A program made the position numbers and the translations under genes. From Microbacterium sp. (GTDB lineage Bacteria > Actinomycetota > Actinomycetes > Actinomycetales > Microbacteriaceae): 64,000 nucleotides of DNA. Numbering within the stretch: position 1 is the first letter of the stretch; each line of letters starts with the position of its first letter. Location: contig NZ_JAPSHY010000003.1 of NCBI RefSeq assembly GCF_031179285.1, positions 160,019 to 224,018 on the forward strand, written 5' to 3'. Under the pieces are notes generated by a model that worked only from the letters and a program-made list of their open reading frames with translations, was not told where the DNA came from and did not search any database. Positions 9,359 to 18,356 of the stretch are shown piece after piece.

Positions 9359-9364
9359 TAGACT
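9359..9364 (+). promoter_or_regulatory. -10 element TAGACT, leaderless
   Basis: TAGACT ends exactly 6 nt before the ATG at 9371. Confidence 0.55.
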
Positions 9365-9370
9365 CACGGG

Positions 9371-9637
9371 ATGAGTACTCCGCTGGACAGCCCCGATCAG
9401 GGCGGCGTGGCAACGCTTGATCGCGAACTGGAAGAGCTTCTCCGGGAGGAGAATCTCGAGCCGGGCGACCATGAGCGATTCTCGCACTACGTCAAGAAAG
9501 ACAAGATCCTCGAGTCCGCGATCACCGGCAAGCCGGTGCGCGCGCTGTGCGGCAAGAAGTGGACTCCCGGGCGCGACCCGGAGAAGTTCCCGATCTGCCC
9601 CACCTGCAAGGAGATCTACGAATCGATGGTCGGCTGA
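9371..9637 (+). CDS. DUF3039 domain-containing protein
   Basis: An 88-residue protein matching the actinobacterial DUF3039 family: an acidic N-terminal helix, then HYVKKDKILESAITGKPVRALCGKKWTPGRDPEKFPICPTCKEIYE. The Cys pair CPTC together with the upstream Cys and His suggests a small zinc-binding knuckle. The function is not known. It is a monocistronic leaderless gene beside pncB. The length is typical of the family. Confidence 0.88.
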   Translation: MSTPLDSPDQGGVATLDRELEELLREENLEPGDHERFSHYVKKDKILESAITGKPVRALCGKKWTPGRDPEKFPICPTCKEIYESMVG

Positions 9638-9688
9638 CGCGTCGCGTCGCGTCACCCGCGCACGTCACGGCCGGCGCAGCGTCGGGCC

Positions 9689-11014
9689 TCAGCCCGCGTC
9701 GACGAAGACGGTCGGGATCGCGGGATCGGATTTGCTCAGCGCGAGGGCTCTGAGGGGGAGTTCTTCACGCACCCGCAGGTGGTGGGCGCGTGCCGACGCC
9801 GTTCCCTCCGCACCCTCGAATGCCGTGTCGATCTCGCCCGCCACCACCAGGGGCACCTGAAGCGCGCGGCCCTCCGGATGCTCGGCGGGGCTGTCCAGTT
9901 CCTCGAATCCGTCGGACACCGCGACCGTCTCCGCTACGGCCACGCCGTCGCTGAGCGTGCGGAAGGCGGCCTTGCGCCCGCCACGGGACCCCTTGTCGGT
10001 CGACGCCTTCGCGACCGCGATCCAGGACCCGCCGGAATCCTGCCGCGCGACGAGCTTGTACACCATGCCCGCGGTGGGATAACCGGAGCCGGTCACGACT
10101 GATGTGCCGACGCCATAGGCGTCGACCGGGGAGGCGGCGAGGGCGGCGATCGCGTACTCGTCGAGGTCGCTGGTGACCGTGATGCGGGTGTTCACCGCCC
10201 CGAGCTCGTCGAGCTGCGCTCTCACCTCACCGGCGACGATCGGAAGGTCGCCCGAGTCGATGCGCACCCCGCCCAGCGCCGTGCCGGCGATGCGGATCGC
10301 CGTCTCGACCCCGGTGCGGATGTCGTACGTGTCGACGAGCAGCGTGGTGCCGGTGCCGAGGCTCTCGATCTGAGCGCGGAACGCGTCCTCCTCGGTGTCG
10401 TGCAGCAGAGTCCAGGAGTGCGCGGCGGTCCCCATCGTGGGGATGCCCCAGCGGCGACCGGCCTCCAGGTTGCTCGTCGCACCGAAGCCGGAGATGTACG
10501 CCGCGCGGGCTGCGGCGATCGCGGAGTGCTCGGCCGCGCGACGGGAGCCCATCTCGGCGAGGGGCCGATCTCCGGCGGCGATGCTCATCCGCGAGGCGGC
10601 GGTGGCGACCGCCGAGTCATGGTTGAGCACGCTCAGTGCGAGCGTTTCGAGGACCACCGCATCGGCGAACGTGCCCTCGACGGTGAGCACGGGGGAGCCG
10701 GGGAAATAGAGTTCGCCCTCGCGGTATCCGCTGATCGATCCGGTGAACCGGTAGTTCTCCAGGTATCGCAGCGCCTCCGCGTCGACGACGCCGGCGTCGC
10801 GGAGGAACCGCAGTTCCTCGTCGCCGAAGCGGAAATCCCGCAGGAGCGACAGCAGCCGCCCGGTTCCGGCGAGGACCCCGAACCGGCGGCCGCCGGACAG
10901 GCGGCGGGAGAACATCTCGAACACGCAGGGCCGGGCCGCGGTGCCGTCGCGCAGAGCGGCGGCGAGCATCGTCAGTTCGTAGCGGTCGGTGAGCAGCGCC
11001 GTCGACGTGGTCAT
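9689..11014 (-). CDS. pncB: Nicotinate phosphoribosyltransferase
   Basis: A 441-residue enzyme making nicotinate mononucleotide from nicotinate and PRPP in the NAD salvage (Preiss-Handler) route. Characteristic segments are LLTDRYELTMLAAALRDG at the N-terminus, PVLTVEG, the MGSRR phosphate-binding segment, TYDIRTGVETAI, and GGVRIDSGDL before the C-terminal barrel strand with YGVGTSVVTG. The length and the order of motifs are normal. The ATG is preceded at 6 nt by TATGCT, which indicates a leaderless message. It is divergent from murI across a 59-bp gap. Confidence 0.93.
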   Translation of the reverse strand: MTTSTALLTDRYELTMLAAALRDGTAARPCVFEMFSRRLSGGRRFGVLAGTGRLLSLLRDFRFGDEELRFLRDAGVVDAEALRYLENYRFTGSISGYREGELYFPGSPVLTVEGTFADAVVLETLALSVLNHDSAVATAASRMSIAAGDRPLAEMGSRRAAEHSAIAAARAAYISGFGATSNLEAGRRWGIPTMGTAAHSWTLLHDTEEDAFRAQIESLGTGTTLLVDTYDIRTGVETAIRIAGTALGGVRIDSGDLPIVAGEVRAQLDELGAVNTRITVTSDLDEYAIAALAASPVDAYGVGTSVVTGSGYPTAGMVYKLVARQDSGGSWIAVAKASTDKGSRGGRKAAFRTLSDGVAVAETVAVSDGFEELDSPAEHPEGRALQVPLVVAGEIDTAFEGAEGTASARAHHLRVREELPLRALALSKSDPAIPTVFVDAG

Positions 11015-11020
11015 CCGCTC

Positions 11021-11026
11021 AGCATA
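11021..11026 (-). promoter_or_regulatory. -10 element TATGCT, leaderless pncB
   Basis: TATGCT on the minus strand, 6 nt before the pncB ATG at 11014. Confidence 0.6.
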
Positions 11027-11073
11027 GTGAGCGGTGACGACGGCGGCGTCCGGCGCGGGTAGGCTGGTGAGTC

Positions 11074-11910
11074 ATGAATGACGCGCCGATCGGGATCTTC
11101 GACTCCGGTGTCGGCGGGCTCACGGTGGCGCGGGCCATCCGCGCCCAGCTGCCCCGAGAATCGTTCGTGTACATCGGCGACACGGCGCATTCGCCTTACG
11201 GCCCCAAGCCCATCGCCGACGTCCGCCGGTACTCGCTCGAGGTGCTCGACACGCTCGTCGACCAGGGTGTGAAGATGCTCGTCATCGCCTGCAACACCGC
11301 GTCGGCGGCCATGCTGCGCGACGCGCGCGAACGCTATGACGTTCCCGTCGTCGAGGTGATCGGTCCGGCGGTGCGCCGCGCGGTCTCGACGACGCGCAAC
11401 GGCCGCGTCGGGGTCATCGGCACCGTGGGCACGATCGGTTCCCGCGCGTATCAGGACATGCTCGAGGTGAACGAGTCGCTCGAGGTCTTCACGGCCGCCT
11501 GCCCTCGTTTCGTCGAGTTCGTCGAGGCAGGTATCACCGGCACGCCCGAGGTGCTCGCCACGGCGGGAGAATATCTCGCACCTCTGCGTGACGCGGGTGT
11601 CGACACCCTCGTGCTCGGCTGCACGCACTATCCGTTCCTGCGCGGCGCGATCGGCTATGTCATGGGCGAGGGCGTCAGCCTCGTCTCCAGCGACGACGAG
11701 ACCGCCGGAGACGTCTACCGGCAGTTGGTGCGGCGCGACCTGCTGGCCTCGGCGGACGCGACGGCGAACTACGTCTACGAGGCGACGGGCGATTCCGCCA
11801 CCGAGTTCACCGCCCTCGCCAACCGCCTCATGGGTCGCGAGGTGCGCGACGTGCAGCTGGTGCACACCGGCGTCATCGCCCTTCCTGATTCTCTCGCCGA
11901 GTCGCACTGA
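11074..11910 (+). CDS. murI: Glutamate racemase
   Basis: A 278-residue cofactor-independent racemase making D-glutamate for peptidoglycan. It has the substrate motif [16 protein letters not shown] at the N-terminus, the first catalytic Cys in ACNTASAA (residue ~72), and the second in LGCTHYPFL (~185). First gene of a murI-rph-rdgB cluster that is common in actinomycetes. A TAGGCT element lies 8 nt before the ATG, so the leader is at most a few bases. Confidence 0.95.
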   Translation: MNDAPIGIFDSGVGGLTVARAIRAQLPRESFVYIGDTAHSPYGPKPIADVRRYSLEVLDTLVDQGVKMLVIACNTASAAMLRDARERYDVPVVEVIGPAVRRAVSTTRNGRVGVIGTVGTIGSRAYQDMLEVNESLEVFTAACPRFVEFVEAGITGTPEVLATAGEYLAPLRDAGVDTLVLGCTHYPFLRGAIGYVMGEGVSLVSSDDETAGDVYRQLVRRDLLASADATANYVYEATGDSATEFTALANRLMGREVRDVQLVHTGVIALPDSLAESH

Positions 11911-11945
11911 GACCGGCCCCCCGTACCCGAACTCGAAGGAAACCC

Positions 11946-12686
11946 ATGTCAGACATCGTCCGCGCCGACGGCCGCGCCACCGACCACCTCCGTGAGATCA
12001 CGATCGAGCGCGGGTGGAGTGCTCATGCCGAGGGCTCAGCCCTGATCAGCTTCGGGGGAACGAAGGTGCTGTGCACGGCATCCTTCACCAATGGCGTCCC
12101 GCGCTGGCTGACCGGCAAGGGCAAGGGATGGGTCACCGCCGAGTACTCGATGCTCCCGCGGGCCACGAACAGCCGCAACGACCGGGAGAGCGTCAAGGGC
12201 CGCATCGGCGGTCGCACGCACGAGATCTCCCGGTTGATCGGCCGGGCGCTGCGCGCCGTTGTCGACACCAAGGCGCTCGGAGAGAACACGATCGTGATCG
12301 ACTGCGACGTGCTGCAGGCAGACGGGGGTACGCGGACAGCCGCCATCACCGGCGCCTATGTCGCGCTCGCGGATGCCATCGAGTGGGGACGAACGAAGAA
12401 GTTCATCGGCAAGAACAGCACTCCGCTGCTCGACTCGGTTGCGGCGGTGTCGGTCGGCATCATCGACGGCGAGCCCATGCTCGATCTGGCATATGTCGAA
12501 GACGTCCGCGCGGAGACCGACATGAACATCGTCGTGACCGGGCGCGGTCTCTTCGTCGAGGTGCAGGGAACGGCGGAGGGCGCGCCGTTCGACAAGCGCG
12601 AACTCGACGCCCTGCTCGACCTCGGCGTTGCCGGATGCGCAGCCCTCACCGAGAAGCAGCTGGCCTCGCTCGCGGCGACCTCCTGA
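11946..12686 (+). CDS. rph: Ribonuclease PH
   Basis: A 246-residue phosphorolytic 3'-to-5' exoribonuclease that trims tRNA 3' ends. It shows the N-terminal [19 protein letters not shown], the phosphate-binding arginines in [30 protein letters not shown], and [23 protein letters not shown]. The start has AAGGAAACCC upstream. It overlaps the next gene by one base (TGATG), so the pair is coupled. Confidence 0.95.
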   Translation: MSDIVRADGRATDHLREITIERGWSAHAEGSALISFGGTKVLCTASFTNGVPRWLTGKGKGWVTAEYSMLPRATNSRNDRESVKGRIGGRTHEISRLIGRALRAVVDTKALGENTIVIDCDVLQADGGTRTAAITGAYVALADAIEWGRTKKFIGKNSTPLLDSVAAVSVGIIDGEPMLDLAYVEDVRAETDMNIVVTGRGLFVEVQGTAEGAPFDKRELDALLDLGVAGCAALTEKQLASLAATS

Positions 12687-13279
12687 TGCGGCTCGTCCTC
12701 GCTACGCATAATCCGCACAAGGTGGCGGAGTTCCAGCAGATCGTCGCGCAGGTGCGGCCCGACATCACCATCATCGGCTACGACGGTCCCGAACCGGTCG
12801 AGGACGGCATCACGTTCGCGGCGAACGCCCTGCTCAAAGCTCGCGCCGCTGCGGCACACACGGGCCTCACGGCACTCGCCGACGACTCCGGCATCTGCGT
12901 CGACGTGCTCGGCGGGTCACCCGGGGTGTTCTCGGCCTACTGGGCGGGTCAACGCAAGGACGCAACCGCGAATCTCGAGCTTCTCCTCGATCAGCTGCGT
13001 GACATCGCCGACCCGTACCGCGTAGCCCACTTCACCTCGACGATCGCGCTCGTGAGCCCCGCAGGCGTCGAGCACGTGGTCGAAGGCATCTGGCCCGGAC
13101 GGCTCGCCCACCGCCCGTCCGGAAGCGGGGGCTTCGGCTACGACCCCATTTTCATCCCCGACGGCCAGCCCGAAGGTGCGGAGCGAACGGTGGGGGAGTT
13201 CACAGCCGACGAGAAACAGGCGCAGTCGCACCGGGCACGGGCCTTCGTGAATCTCGCATCGCTGCTCACGAAGCTTTAA
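12686..13279 (+). CDS. rdgB: Non-canonical purine NTP pyrophosphatase (RdgB/HAM1)
   Basis: A 197-residue house-cleaning enzyme that hydrolyses dITP, ITP and XTP. It has the Ham1 signature: LVLATHNPHKVAEFQ at the N-terminus, FAANALLKARAAAAHTGL with the acidic residues ALADDSGICVDVLGG-SPGVFSA, and GSGGFGYDPIF near residue 150. The ATG overlaps the stop of rph (TGATG), which places it in the murI-rph-rdgB operon. Length is normal. Confidence 0.94.
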   Translation: MRLVLATHNPHKVAEFQQIVAQVRPDITIIGYDGPEPVEDGITFAANALLKARAAAAHTGLTALADDSGICVDVLGGSPGVFSAYWAGQRKDATANLELLLDQLRDIADPYRVAHFTSTIALVSPAGVEHVVEGIWPGRLAHRPSGSGGFGYDPIFIPDGQPEGAERTVGEFTADEKQAQSHRARAFVNLASLLTKL

Positions 13280-13318
13280 CCACTACACTTGACGTAGGTC
13301 AGGTGTAGTGGGTAGCTT
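13280..13318 (+). promoter_or_regulatory. Promoter with flanking palindrome (possible operator) before the reductase gene
   Basis: TTGACG (13289-13294) and TAGCTT (13313-13318) are 18 nt apart, and TAGCTT ends 6 nt before the ATG at 13325, so the message should be leaderless. An inverted repeat CCACTACAC (13280-13288) / GTGTAGTGG (13303-13311) brackets the -35 and spacer, as expected for a dimeric repressor site. It could also act as the rdgB terminator, since it starts 1 nt after the rdgB stop. Confidence 0.6.
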
Positions 13319-13324
13319 GGGACC

Positions 13325-13918
13325 ATGCGAGACCTGACCTACTACATCGGCGTCACTCTTGACGGCTTCATCGCGGGACCGGACGACGAGATCGACTTCT
13401 ATCGACTGACCCCGGGGTTCGAAGCGTTCCTGGGCTCGACGCTCCCTGATCTCCAGCCCAGCCACGTGCGGGCGTCGATGGGTGTCGCCGACGAACCGCT
13501 GTCTCGGTTCGACACGATCCTGATGGGGCGCAGAACGTATGAGCCGGCGTTGCAGTTCGGCATCACCGACCCGTATGCGCACCTGCGTACTCTCGTCTTC
13601 TCCACCACATTGGACGACCCCGCAGAAGCCAACGTCGAACTCGTGCGCACCGACCCTGTCGCCCGCGTGCGCGAGCTCAAGGCGGAGGATGGCCTCGGCA
13701 TCTACCTCGCCGGCGGCGCCGGGCTCGCCGGGCAGCTTCTCGACGAGATCGACCGGCTCATCGTCAAGAAGTACCCGGTGATCGCCGGATCCGGCATCCC
13801 GATGACCCGTCACGCGTTCGCTCCGACGCAGTTCCAGCTCGAAGACGTGCACACCCTCGACAACGGCTGCGCGGTGCTCAGCTACTCGCGCCTGCGGGAG
13901 CATGCGGCCGGATCATGA
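13325..13918 (+). CDS. Dihydrofolate reductase family protein (RibD C-terminal-like)
   Basis: A 197-residue protein of the bacterial bifunctional deaminase-reductase C-terminal fold: YYIGVTLDGFIAGPDDEID at the N-terminus, DTILMGRRTYEPAL (residue ~62), and GIYLAGGAGLAGQLLDEIDRLIVKKYPVIAGSGIP (~120-160), which holds the NAD(P)H-binding glycine-rich turn. Stand-alone members are oxidoreductases of unknown substrate and are not the essential FolA. It is monocistronic, behind a palindrome-flanked promoter, so it probably responds to a local repressor encoded elsewhere. Confidence 0.85.
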   Translation: MRDLTYYIGVTLDGFIAGPDDEIDFYRLTPGFEAFLGSTLPDLQPSHVRASMGVADEPLSRFDTILMGRRTYEPALQFGITDPYAHLRTLVFSTTLDDPAEANVELVRTDPVARVRELKAEDGLGIYLAGGAGLAGQLLDEIDRLIVKKYPVIAGSGIPMTRHAFAPTQFQLEDVHTLDNGCAVLSYSRLREHAAGS

Positions 13919-13988
13919 CGCGCGCCTACTGAGAATCGTTACCCTTCCCGACTAGGCCGATGCCGCCGTCGGCTCCGTTCGGCCGGTC

Positions 13989-13994
13989 TAGCCT
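13989..13994 (+). promoter_or_regulatory. -10 element TAGCCT, leaderless CDF gene
   Basis: TAGCCT ends 6 nt before the ATG at 14001. The intervening GGAGAC is too close to the ATG to be an efficient ribosome binding site. Confidence 0.5.
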
Positions 13995-14000
13995 GGAGAC

Positions 14001-14921
14001 ATGCACGATCACGCTCCCGCCGCCGGCGGCATCCGCTCGGCGAGCAGCCGGCGTCTGCTGGCGATCTCGCTGAGCCTGACCGCATCGGTGATGATCGTGC
14101 AGATCGTCGGCGCGGTGCTCACCGGATCGCTCGCCCTCCTCGCGGATGCCGCGCACATGTTCACCGACGCCTCGGCGCTCGTGATCGCCCTCATCGCGAG
14201 CGCGGTGGCCGCCCGCCCGGCCGACGACCGCCGCACGTTCGGGTACCAGCGGGCCGAGGTCTTCGGCGCGCTCATCAACGCGATCATCCTCATCCTGCTG
14301 GCCGGATGGGTGGCGATCGAGGGTGTCGGGCGTCTGCTCGATCCGAGCGGCGTGGAGGTCACCGGAACCCTGATGCTGGTCGTCGCGGCGGGTGGCCTGC
14401 TGGCGAACGCGGTGTCGATGTGGCTGCTCAGCAGAGCGCAGAAGACCAGCATCAACGTGCGCGGCGCCTACCTCGAGGTGATGGGCGACCTCATCGGATC
14501 GGTCGCGGTGATCATCGCGGCCGTCGTGATCATGACGACCGGGTGGATGCCGGCGGATGCCATCGCCTCACTGCTGATCGCGGCGATGATCGTCCCCCGG
14601 GCGATCGCGCTGCTGCGCGAGGTGTTCTCGGTGCTCGCAGAGTCCGCACCGCAGGGGACGGCGGTGAGCGACATCCGCAGCCATCTGCTGGACTACGACG
14701 GCGTGGTCGGCGTGCACGACGTCCACGTCTGGCAGCTCACCCGCGGTGCCCCGGTCTTCACCGCGCACGTCCTCGTGGCACCCACGTTGCTGGCCGACGG
14801 CGGCTCCGGCAGGCTCCTCGCGAATCTCCAGGCATGTCTCGCAGATCATTTCGATGTGGAGCACTCGACCTTCCAGATCGAACCGGTCGAACAATCCGAC
14901 TGCGAGCCGCGTCACGCCTGA
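14001..14921 (+). CDS. Cation diffusion facilitator (Zn/Cd/Co exporter)
   Basis: A 306-residue CDF transporter. It has an N-terminal His pair (MHDHAP), the first Asp/His transport site in LADAAHMFTDA (helix 2) and a second set in YLEVMGDLIGSV (helix 5, consensus HxxxD changed to E/D here), then a cytosolic domain with DVHVWQLTRG (~235) and a C-terminal SHC-poor ending DCEPRHA. It exports divalent metals by proton antiport. The replacement of the usual helix-5 HxxxD by ExxxD is worth noting because that position tunes metal choice. It stands alone. Confidence 0.9.
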   Translation: MHDHAPAAGGIRSASSRRLLAISLSLTASVMIVQIVGAVLTGSLALLADAAHMFTDASALVIALIASAVAARPADDRRTFGYQRAEVFGALINAIILILLAGWVAIEGVGRLLDPSGVEVTGTLMLVVAAGGLLANAVSMWLLSRAQKTSINVRGAYLEVMGDLIGSVAVIIAAVVIMTTGWMPADAIASLLIAAMIVPRAIALLREVFSVLAESAPQGTAVSDIRSHLLDYDGVVGVHDVHVWQLTRGAPVFTAHVLVAPTLLADGGSGRLLANLQACLADHFDVEHSTFQIEPVEQSDCEPRHA

Positions 14922-14930
14922 GCGTCGGCT

Positions 14931-17318
14931 TCAGGGTTCACGGACGATCTCGGCCGGGCTCTTGTCGGTGCGGAGTCCCCGCCAGCGGGCGTGCCGGAGG
15001 ATCCCGTCCGGAGTCCAGTTCGCGAACTCGACCTCGCCGACGAGCTCGGGACGCACCCAGAGCGCATCCGCGGCGTCCGGCCGGGGGACGCCGGTCAGGT
15101 GGGCGCGGTCGGTGCGCAGGGGCTGCAGGCGCTCGTCGAGGTCCTTCAGCATCCGCTCGGTGAATCCGCTGCCGACCCGGCCGATGTATCGGATGCCATC
15201 GTCATCGGGGACGCCGAGCAGGAGCGAACCGATGCGTCCGGCGCGATCACCCTTTCCTGGGCGGATCCCGCCGATGACGACCTCCTGAGTGCGGGTGTGC
15301 TTGAGCTTCAACCAGGCGGGGGAGCGAAGGCCGGGGCGGTAGGCCGAGGCCGGGTCTTTGACGACGATCCCCTCGAGGCCGAAGGCCGCGCTCGTCTCGA
15401 GAGCGGCATCCACATCGTCGAAGACCGGAGGGACGGCCACCGGCGCGTCCAGATCACGGGCCATCTCCTCCAGCAGCTCCCGACGGTCCCGGAGCGGCAG
15501 GGATGTGAGGTCGTGCCCCTCGAGGCTCAGCAGATCGAACAACTGGTAGACCACCGGAGTGCGGACGACTTCGCGCTCGATCTCTCGCGCCGACGCGAGA
15601 TGCATCCGGCTCTGCAACCGGGAGAAGCTCGGACGGCCGGAGGCATCGAACGCGACGATCTCGCCGTCGACGACCGCCTCTGCCACCGCGAACCCCGGGG
15701 CGCCGTCGGCGGTGAGCTCGGGATATCGTGCGGTGATGTCGTTGCCGGAGCGGGCGTGGAGCGTCATCCGCCCGTCGCGCCAGGTGCCGACCGCCCGGAT
15801 GCCGTCCCACTTGATCTCAGCCCAGCCGGGCGAGCTGAGCCGCCGCGCGACCGGTGCGGTGCCGTTCTCGGCGAGCATCGGCCGGATCGCTCCCGCGCTC
15901 GGTGCTGCGGGCGCGGCGCGGGGGCGTTCAGTGCGGTGGTGCGCGGCGTCGTCCTTCATCCGGTGCAGCAGCCATGAGGACTTCTCGCCTTCGCCGCCGG
16001 TGCGGATGAGGGCGAGGCGAGCAGCGCCCAGCGGTCCGCCGGGGCGGCCGGTGAACGTGCCGATGACCTCGTCGTCGCGCCACTTCTCGAGCTCGACGGT
16101 CCCGGTGTCCCACACCGTCATGTCTCCCGCGCCGTACTCGCCGGCAGGGATGGTGCCTGCGAACGTGAGGTACTCCATCGGATGCGGCTCGGTCATGACG
16201 GCCAGATGGTTGCGGTCTGCCGTCTCCGGCACGCCTTTCGGCACCGCCCAGCTGACCAGCACCCCTCGGTCCTCGATCCTCAGGTCGTAGTGGAGCCGGC
16301 GCGCGTGATGCTCCTGGATCACGAACTTCCGCGACATCCCGTAGTTGGCCGCCGCCACGCGTTCCGGCATGGGCTCCGGCGTCTTCGCGGCATCACGCTT
16401 GGCGAGGTAGGAACCGAGCGCATCGTCGCCGGTTCCGAGGACACCGGTGAGCGGGTCGATCCCCGCCCGCATGCGCTCGAGCACCTCATCGAACTCGAGG
16501 TGACGCAGGTCGGGCGACTCCAGTTCCTCCCAGGTGCGGGGGGCGGCGACCCAGGGGCGGGCACGTCCGCGGAGCGAGTACGGCGAGATCGTCGTCTTCT
16601 TGCCGTTGTTCTGACTCCAGTCGAGGAACACCTTGCCGCCGCGGGCGGCCTTCGCCATCGTGCTGGTGGCGAGGTCCGGGTGGTCGTTCTCGATGAGGCG
16701 GGCCAGCTCCTTCACGACGGCCGAGATCTCGGCACTGGTCTGCGTTCCCGGGAGCGCGGCATACAGATGGATGCCCTTGCTGCCGCTGGTCACCGGAACC
16801 GGCTCGAGCCCGATGCCGGCGAGGATGCCGCGCGCGATGCCCGCAACCTCCGCGCACTGGGCGAGGTCGGCCCCGGGCCCGGGGTCGAGGTCGAGGACGA
16901 GGCGGTCGGGGTTGGCGGGGAGGCCGTCCCTGCCGAAGCGCCACTGCGGCACGTGGAGTTCGATGGCCGCCACCTGCGCTAGCCACACCAGCGTCGGCAC
17001 GTCCGCGACGAGCGGGTAGTCCTTGGGACCGTCGGAATGCTGGATCGGGCGCCGAGGAATCCAGTCCGGAGCTCCCGGTTCCAGCTGCTTGGTGAAGAAG
17101 GCGTCGGCGGGGTCATCCGCCGTGCCGAGGCCGTCGACCCAGCGCTTGCGCGTCACCGGACGTCCGGCGAGCAGAGGGAGCAGCAGCGGCGCGATGGCCG
17201 TGTAGTAGGCGATGATCTCGCCCTTGGTCGTGCCGGTCTCGGGGTAGACGACCTTCTCGAGGTTCGTCACGCGCAACCGGCGTCCCTCAACCTGCACGAT
17301 CTGACCGTCCGCCGCCAT
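14931..17318 (-). CDS. ligD: ATP-dependent DNA ligase LigD (polymerase-phosphoesterase-ligase)
   Basis: A 795-residue multifunctional NHEJ enzyme in the mycobacterial domain order. Residues ~10-300 are the primase-like polymerase (DLDPGPG metal site, SGSKGIHLY). Residues ~325-460 are the 3'-phosphoesterase (QEHHARRLHYDLRIEDRGVLVSWAVPKG, EPHPMEYLTFAGTIP). Residues ~480-795 are the ligase, with the adenylated lysine in AEIKWDGIRA, EGIVVKDP, and a C-terminal OB fold. It fills, cleans and seals double-strand breaks with Ku, which is divergent across 72 bp. TAACCT lies 6 nt before the ATG. Confidence 0.95.
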   Translation of the reverse strand: MAADGQIVQVEGRRLRVTNLEKVVYPETGTTKGEIIAYYTAIAPLLLPLLAGRPVTRKRWVDGLGTADDPADAFFTKQLEPGAPDWIPRRPIQHSDGPKDYPLVADVPTLVWLAQVAAIELHVPQWRFGRDGLPANPDRLVLDLDPGPGADLAQCAEVAGIARGILAGIGLEPVPVTSGSKGIHLYAALPGTQTSAEISAVVKELARLIENDHPDLATSTMAKAARGGKVFLDWSQNNGKKTTISPYSLRGRARPWVAAPRTWEELESPDLRHLEFDEVLERMRAGIDPLTGVLGTGDDALGSYLAKRDAAKTPEPMPERVAAANYGMSRKFVIQEHHARRLHYDLRIEDRGVLVSWAVPKGVPETADRNHLAVMTEPHPMEYLTFAGTIPAGEYGAGDMTVWDTGTVELEKWRDDEVIGTFTGRPGGPLGAARLALIRTGGEGEKSSWLLHRMKDDAAHHRTERPRAAPAAPSAGAIRPMLAENGTAPVARRLSSPGWAEIKWDGIRAVGTWRDGRMTLHARSGNDITARYPELTADGAPGFAVAEAVVDGEIVAFDASGRPSFSRLQSRMHLASAREIEREVVRTPVVYQLFDLLSLEGHDLTSLPLRDRRELLEEMARDLDAPVAVPPVFDDVDAALETSAAFGLEGIVVKDPASAYRPGLRSPAWLKLKHTRTQEVVIGGIRPGKGDRAGRIGSLLLGVPDDDGIRYIGRVGSGFTERMLKDLDERLQPLRTDRAHLTGVPRPDAADALWVRPELVGEVEFANWTPDGILRHARWRGLRTDKSPAEIVREP

Positions 17319-17324
17319 GAGGTC

Positions 17325-17330
17325 AGGTTA
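17325..17330 (-). promoter_or_regulatory. -10 element TAACCT, leaderless ligD
   Basis: TAACCT on the minus strand, 6 nt before the ligD ATG at 17318. Confidence 0.5.
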
Positions 17331-17390
17331 TGGCACGGTGCCACGTCAAGGGGCTGGCCGTGGCCGGTGTGGCTGGTGTCTACTGGTGTC

Positions 17391-18299
17391 ATGAGGACCA
17401 TCTGGAAAGGTGCGCTGACATTCGGGCTCGTGAACGTCCCGGTGAAGGTGTACTCCGCGACCGAAGATCACGACGTGCCGCTGCACCAGGTGCACGAGAA
17501 GGACGGCGGACGCATCCGCTACCAGCGCACCTGCGAGGTGTGCGGTGAGACGGTGGCGTACGCCGACATCGATCGCGCCTACGTCGACGATGCGCAGACG
17601 GTCGTGCTGACCAAGGAGGACCTCGCCTCGCTCCCTGCCGAGAAGAGCCGCGAGATCGATGTGGTCGAGTTCGTGCCCACCGAGCAGGTCGATCTGCTGA
17701 CCCTCGACAAGGCCTACTACCTGGAGCCTGACTCGAAATCGCCCAAGGCCTACGTGCTGCTGCGCAAGACCCTCGAGCAGACCGACCGCACCGCGATCGT
17801 GCGTTTCACGCTGCGGCAGAAGACGCGGCTGGCGGCACTGCGCGTGCGCGGCGACGTCCTGGTGCTGCAGACACTGCTCTGGGCGGACGAGGTCCGCGAG
17901 GCGGCGTTCCCCGCCCTCGACGAGGACGTGCGGATCTCGAAGAAGGAGCTCGAGATGTCGGCGTCACTCGTCGACAGCTACTCGAGTGACTTCGATCCGG
18001 ATGCGTTCGTCGACGAGTATCAGAAGGAGCTCCGCACCCTCATCGACGCCAAGATCGAGGCGGGAGAGGGCTTCGACGTCAGCACGACGTTCGGCGACGA
18101 GGACGAGGATGCCAAGGGTGGCGAGGTCATCGACCTGATGGAGGCGCTGCGCGCGAGCGTGGCCCGATCCAAGGAGCAGAAGGGCTCGGCGAAGAAGAAG
18201 GATGCCGACGCGTCGAAGGACGCGGCGTCTTCGAAGGAGACCAAATCGACCAAGGCGAAGACGTCGAAGCCGGCTGCGAAGAAGAAGGCGGCCAGCTAG
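17391..18299 (+). CDS. ku: Ku protein of bacterial non-homologous end joining
   Basis: A 302-residue Ku: MRTIWKGALTFGLVNVPVKVYSAT at the N-terminus, then HQVHEKDGGRIRYQRTCEVCGE and the beta-barrel bridge ending near residue 255. It binds DNA ends as a homodimer and recruits LigD. Residues ~262-302 form a Lys/Ala/Ser tail (KKKDADASK..AAKKKAAS) like the basic extensions of mycobacterial and streptomycete Ku that add DNA contacts. The ATG at 17391 sits 6 nt after TCTACT, possibly a degenerate -10. It is divergent from ligD, and both are probably co-regulated from the 72-bp gap. Confidence 0.95.
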   Translation: MRTIWKGALTFGLVNVPVKVYSATEDHDVPLHQVHEKDGGRIRYQRTCEVCGETVAYADIDRAYVDDAQTVVLTKEDLASLPAEKSREIDVVEFVPTEQVDLLTLDKAYYLEPDSKSPKAYVLLRKTLEQTDRTAIVRFTLRQKTRLAALRVRGDVLVLQTLLWADEVREAAFPALDEDVRISKKELEMSASLVDSYSSDFDPDAFVDEYQKELRTLIDAKIEAGEGFDVSTTFGDEDEDAKGGEVIDLMEALRASVARSKEQKGSAKKKDADASKDAASSKETKSTKAKTSKPAAKKKAAS

Positions 18300-18356
18300 C
18301 CGCTGCGGGCCGCGGATCCGGCGTTCAGTCAGACCCGCTGCCGCGCAGGGCCGGTG

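Noticed and set aside
7602..9413. 603-codon minus-strand frame opposite the ABC permease
   Set aside because: His/Arg/Asp-rich shadow of a hydrophobic plus-strand membrane protein.
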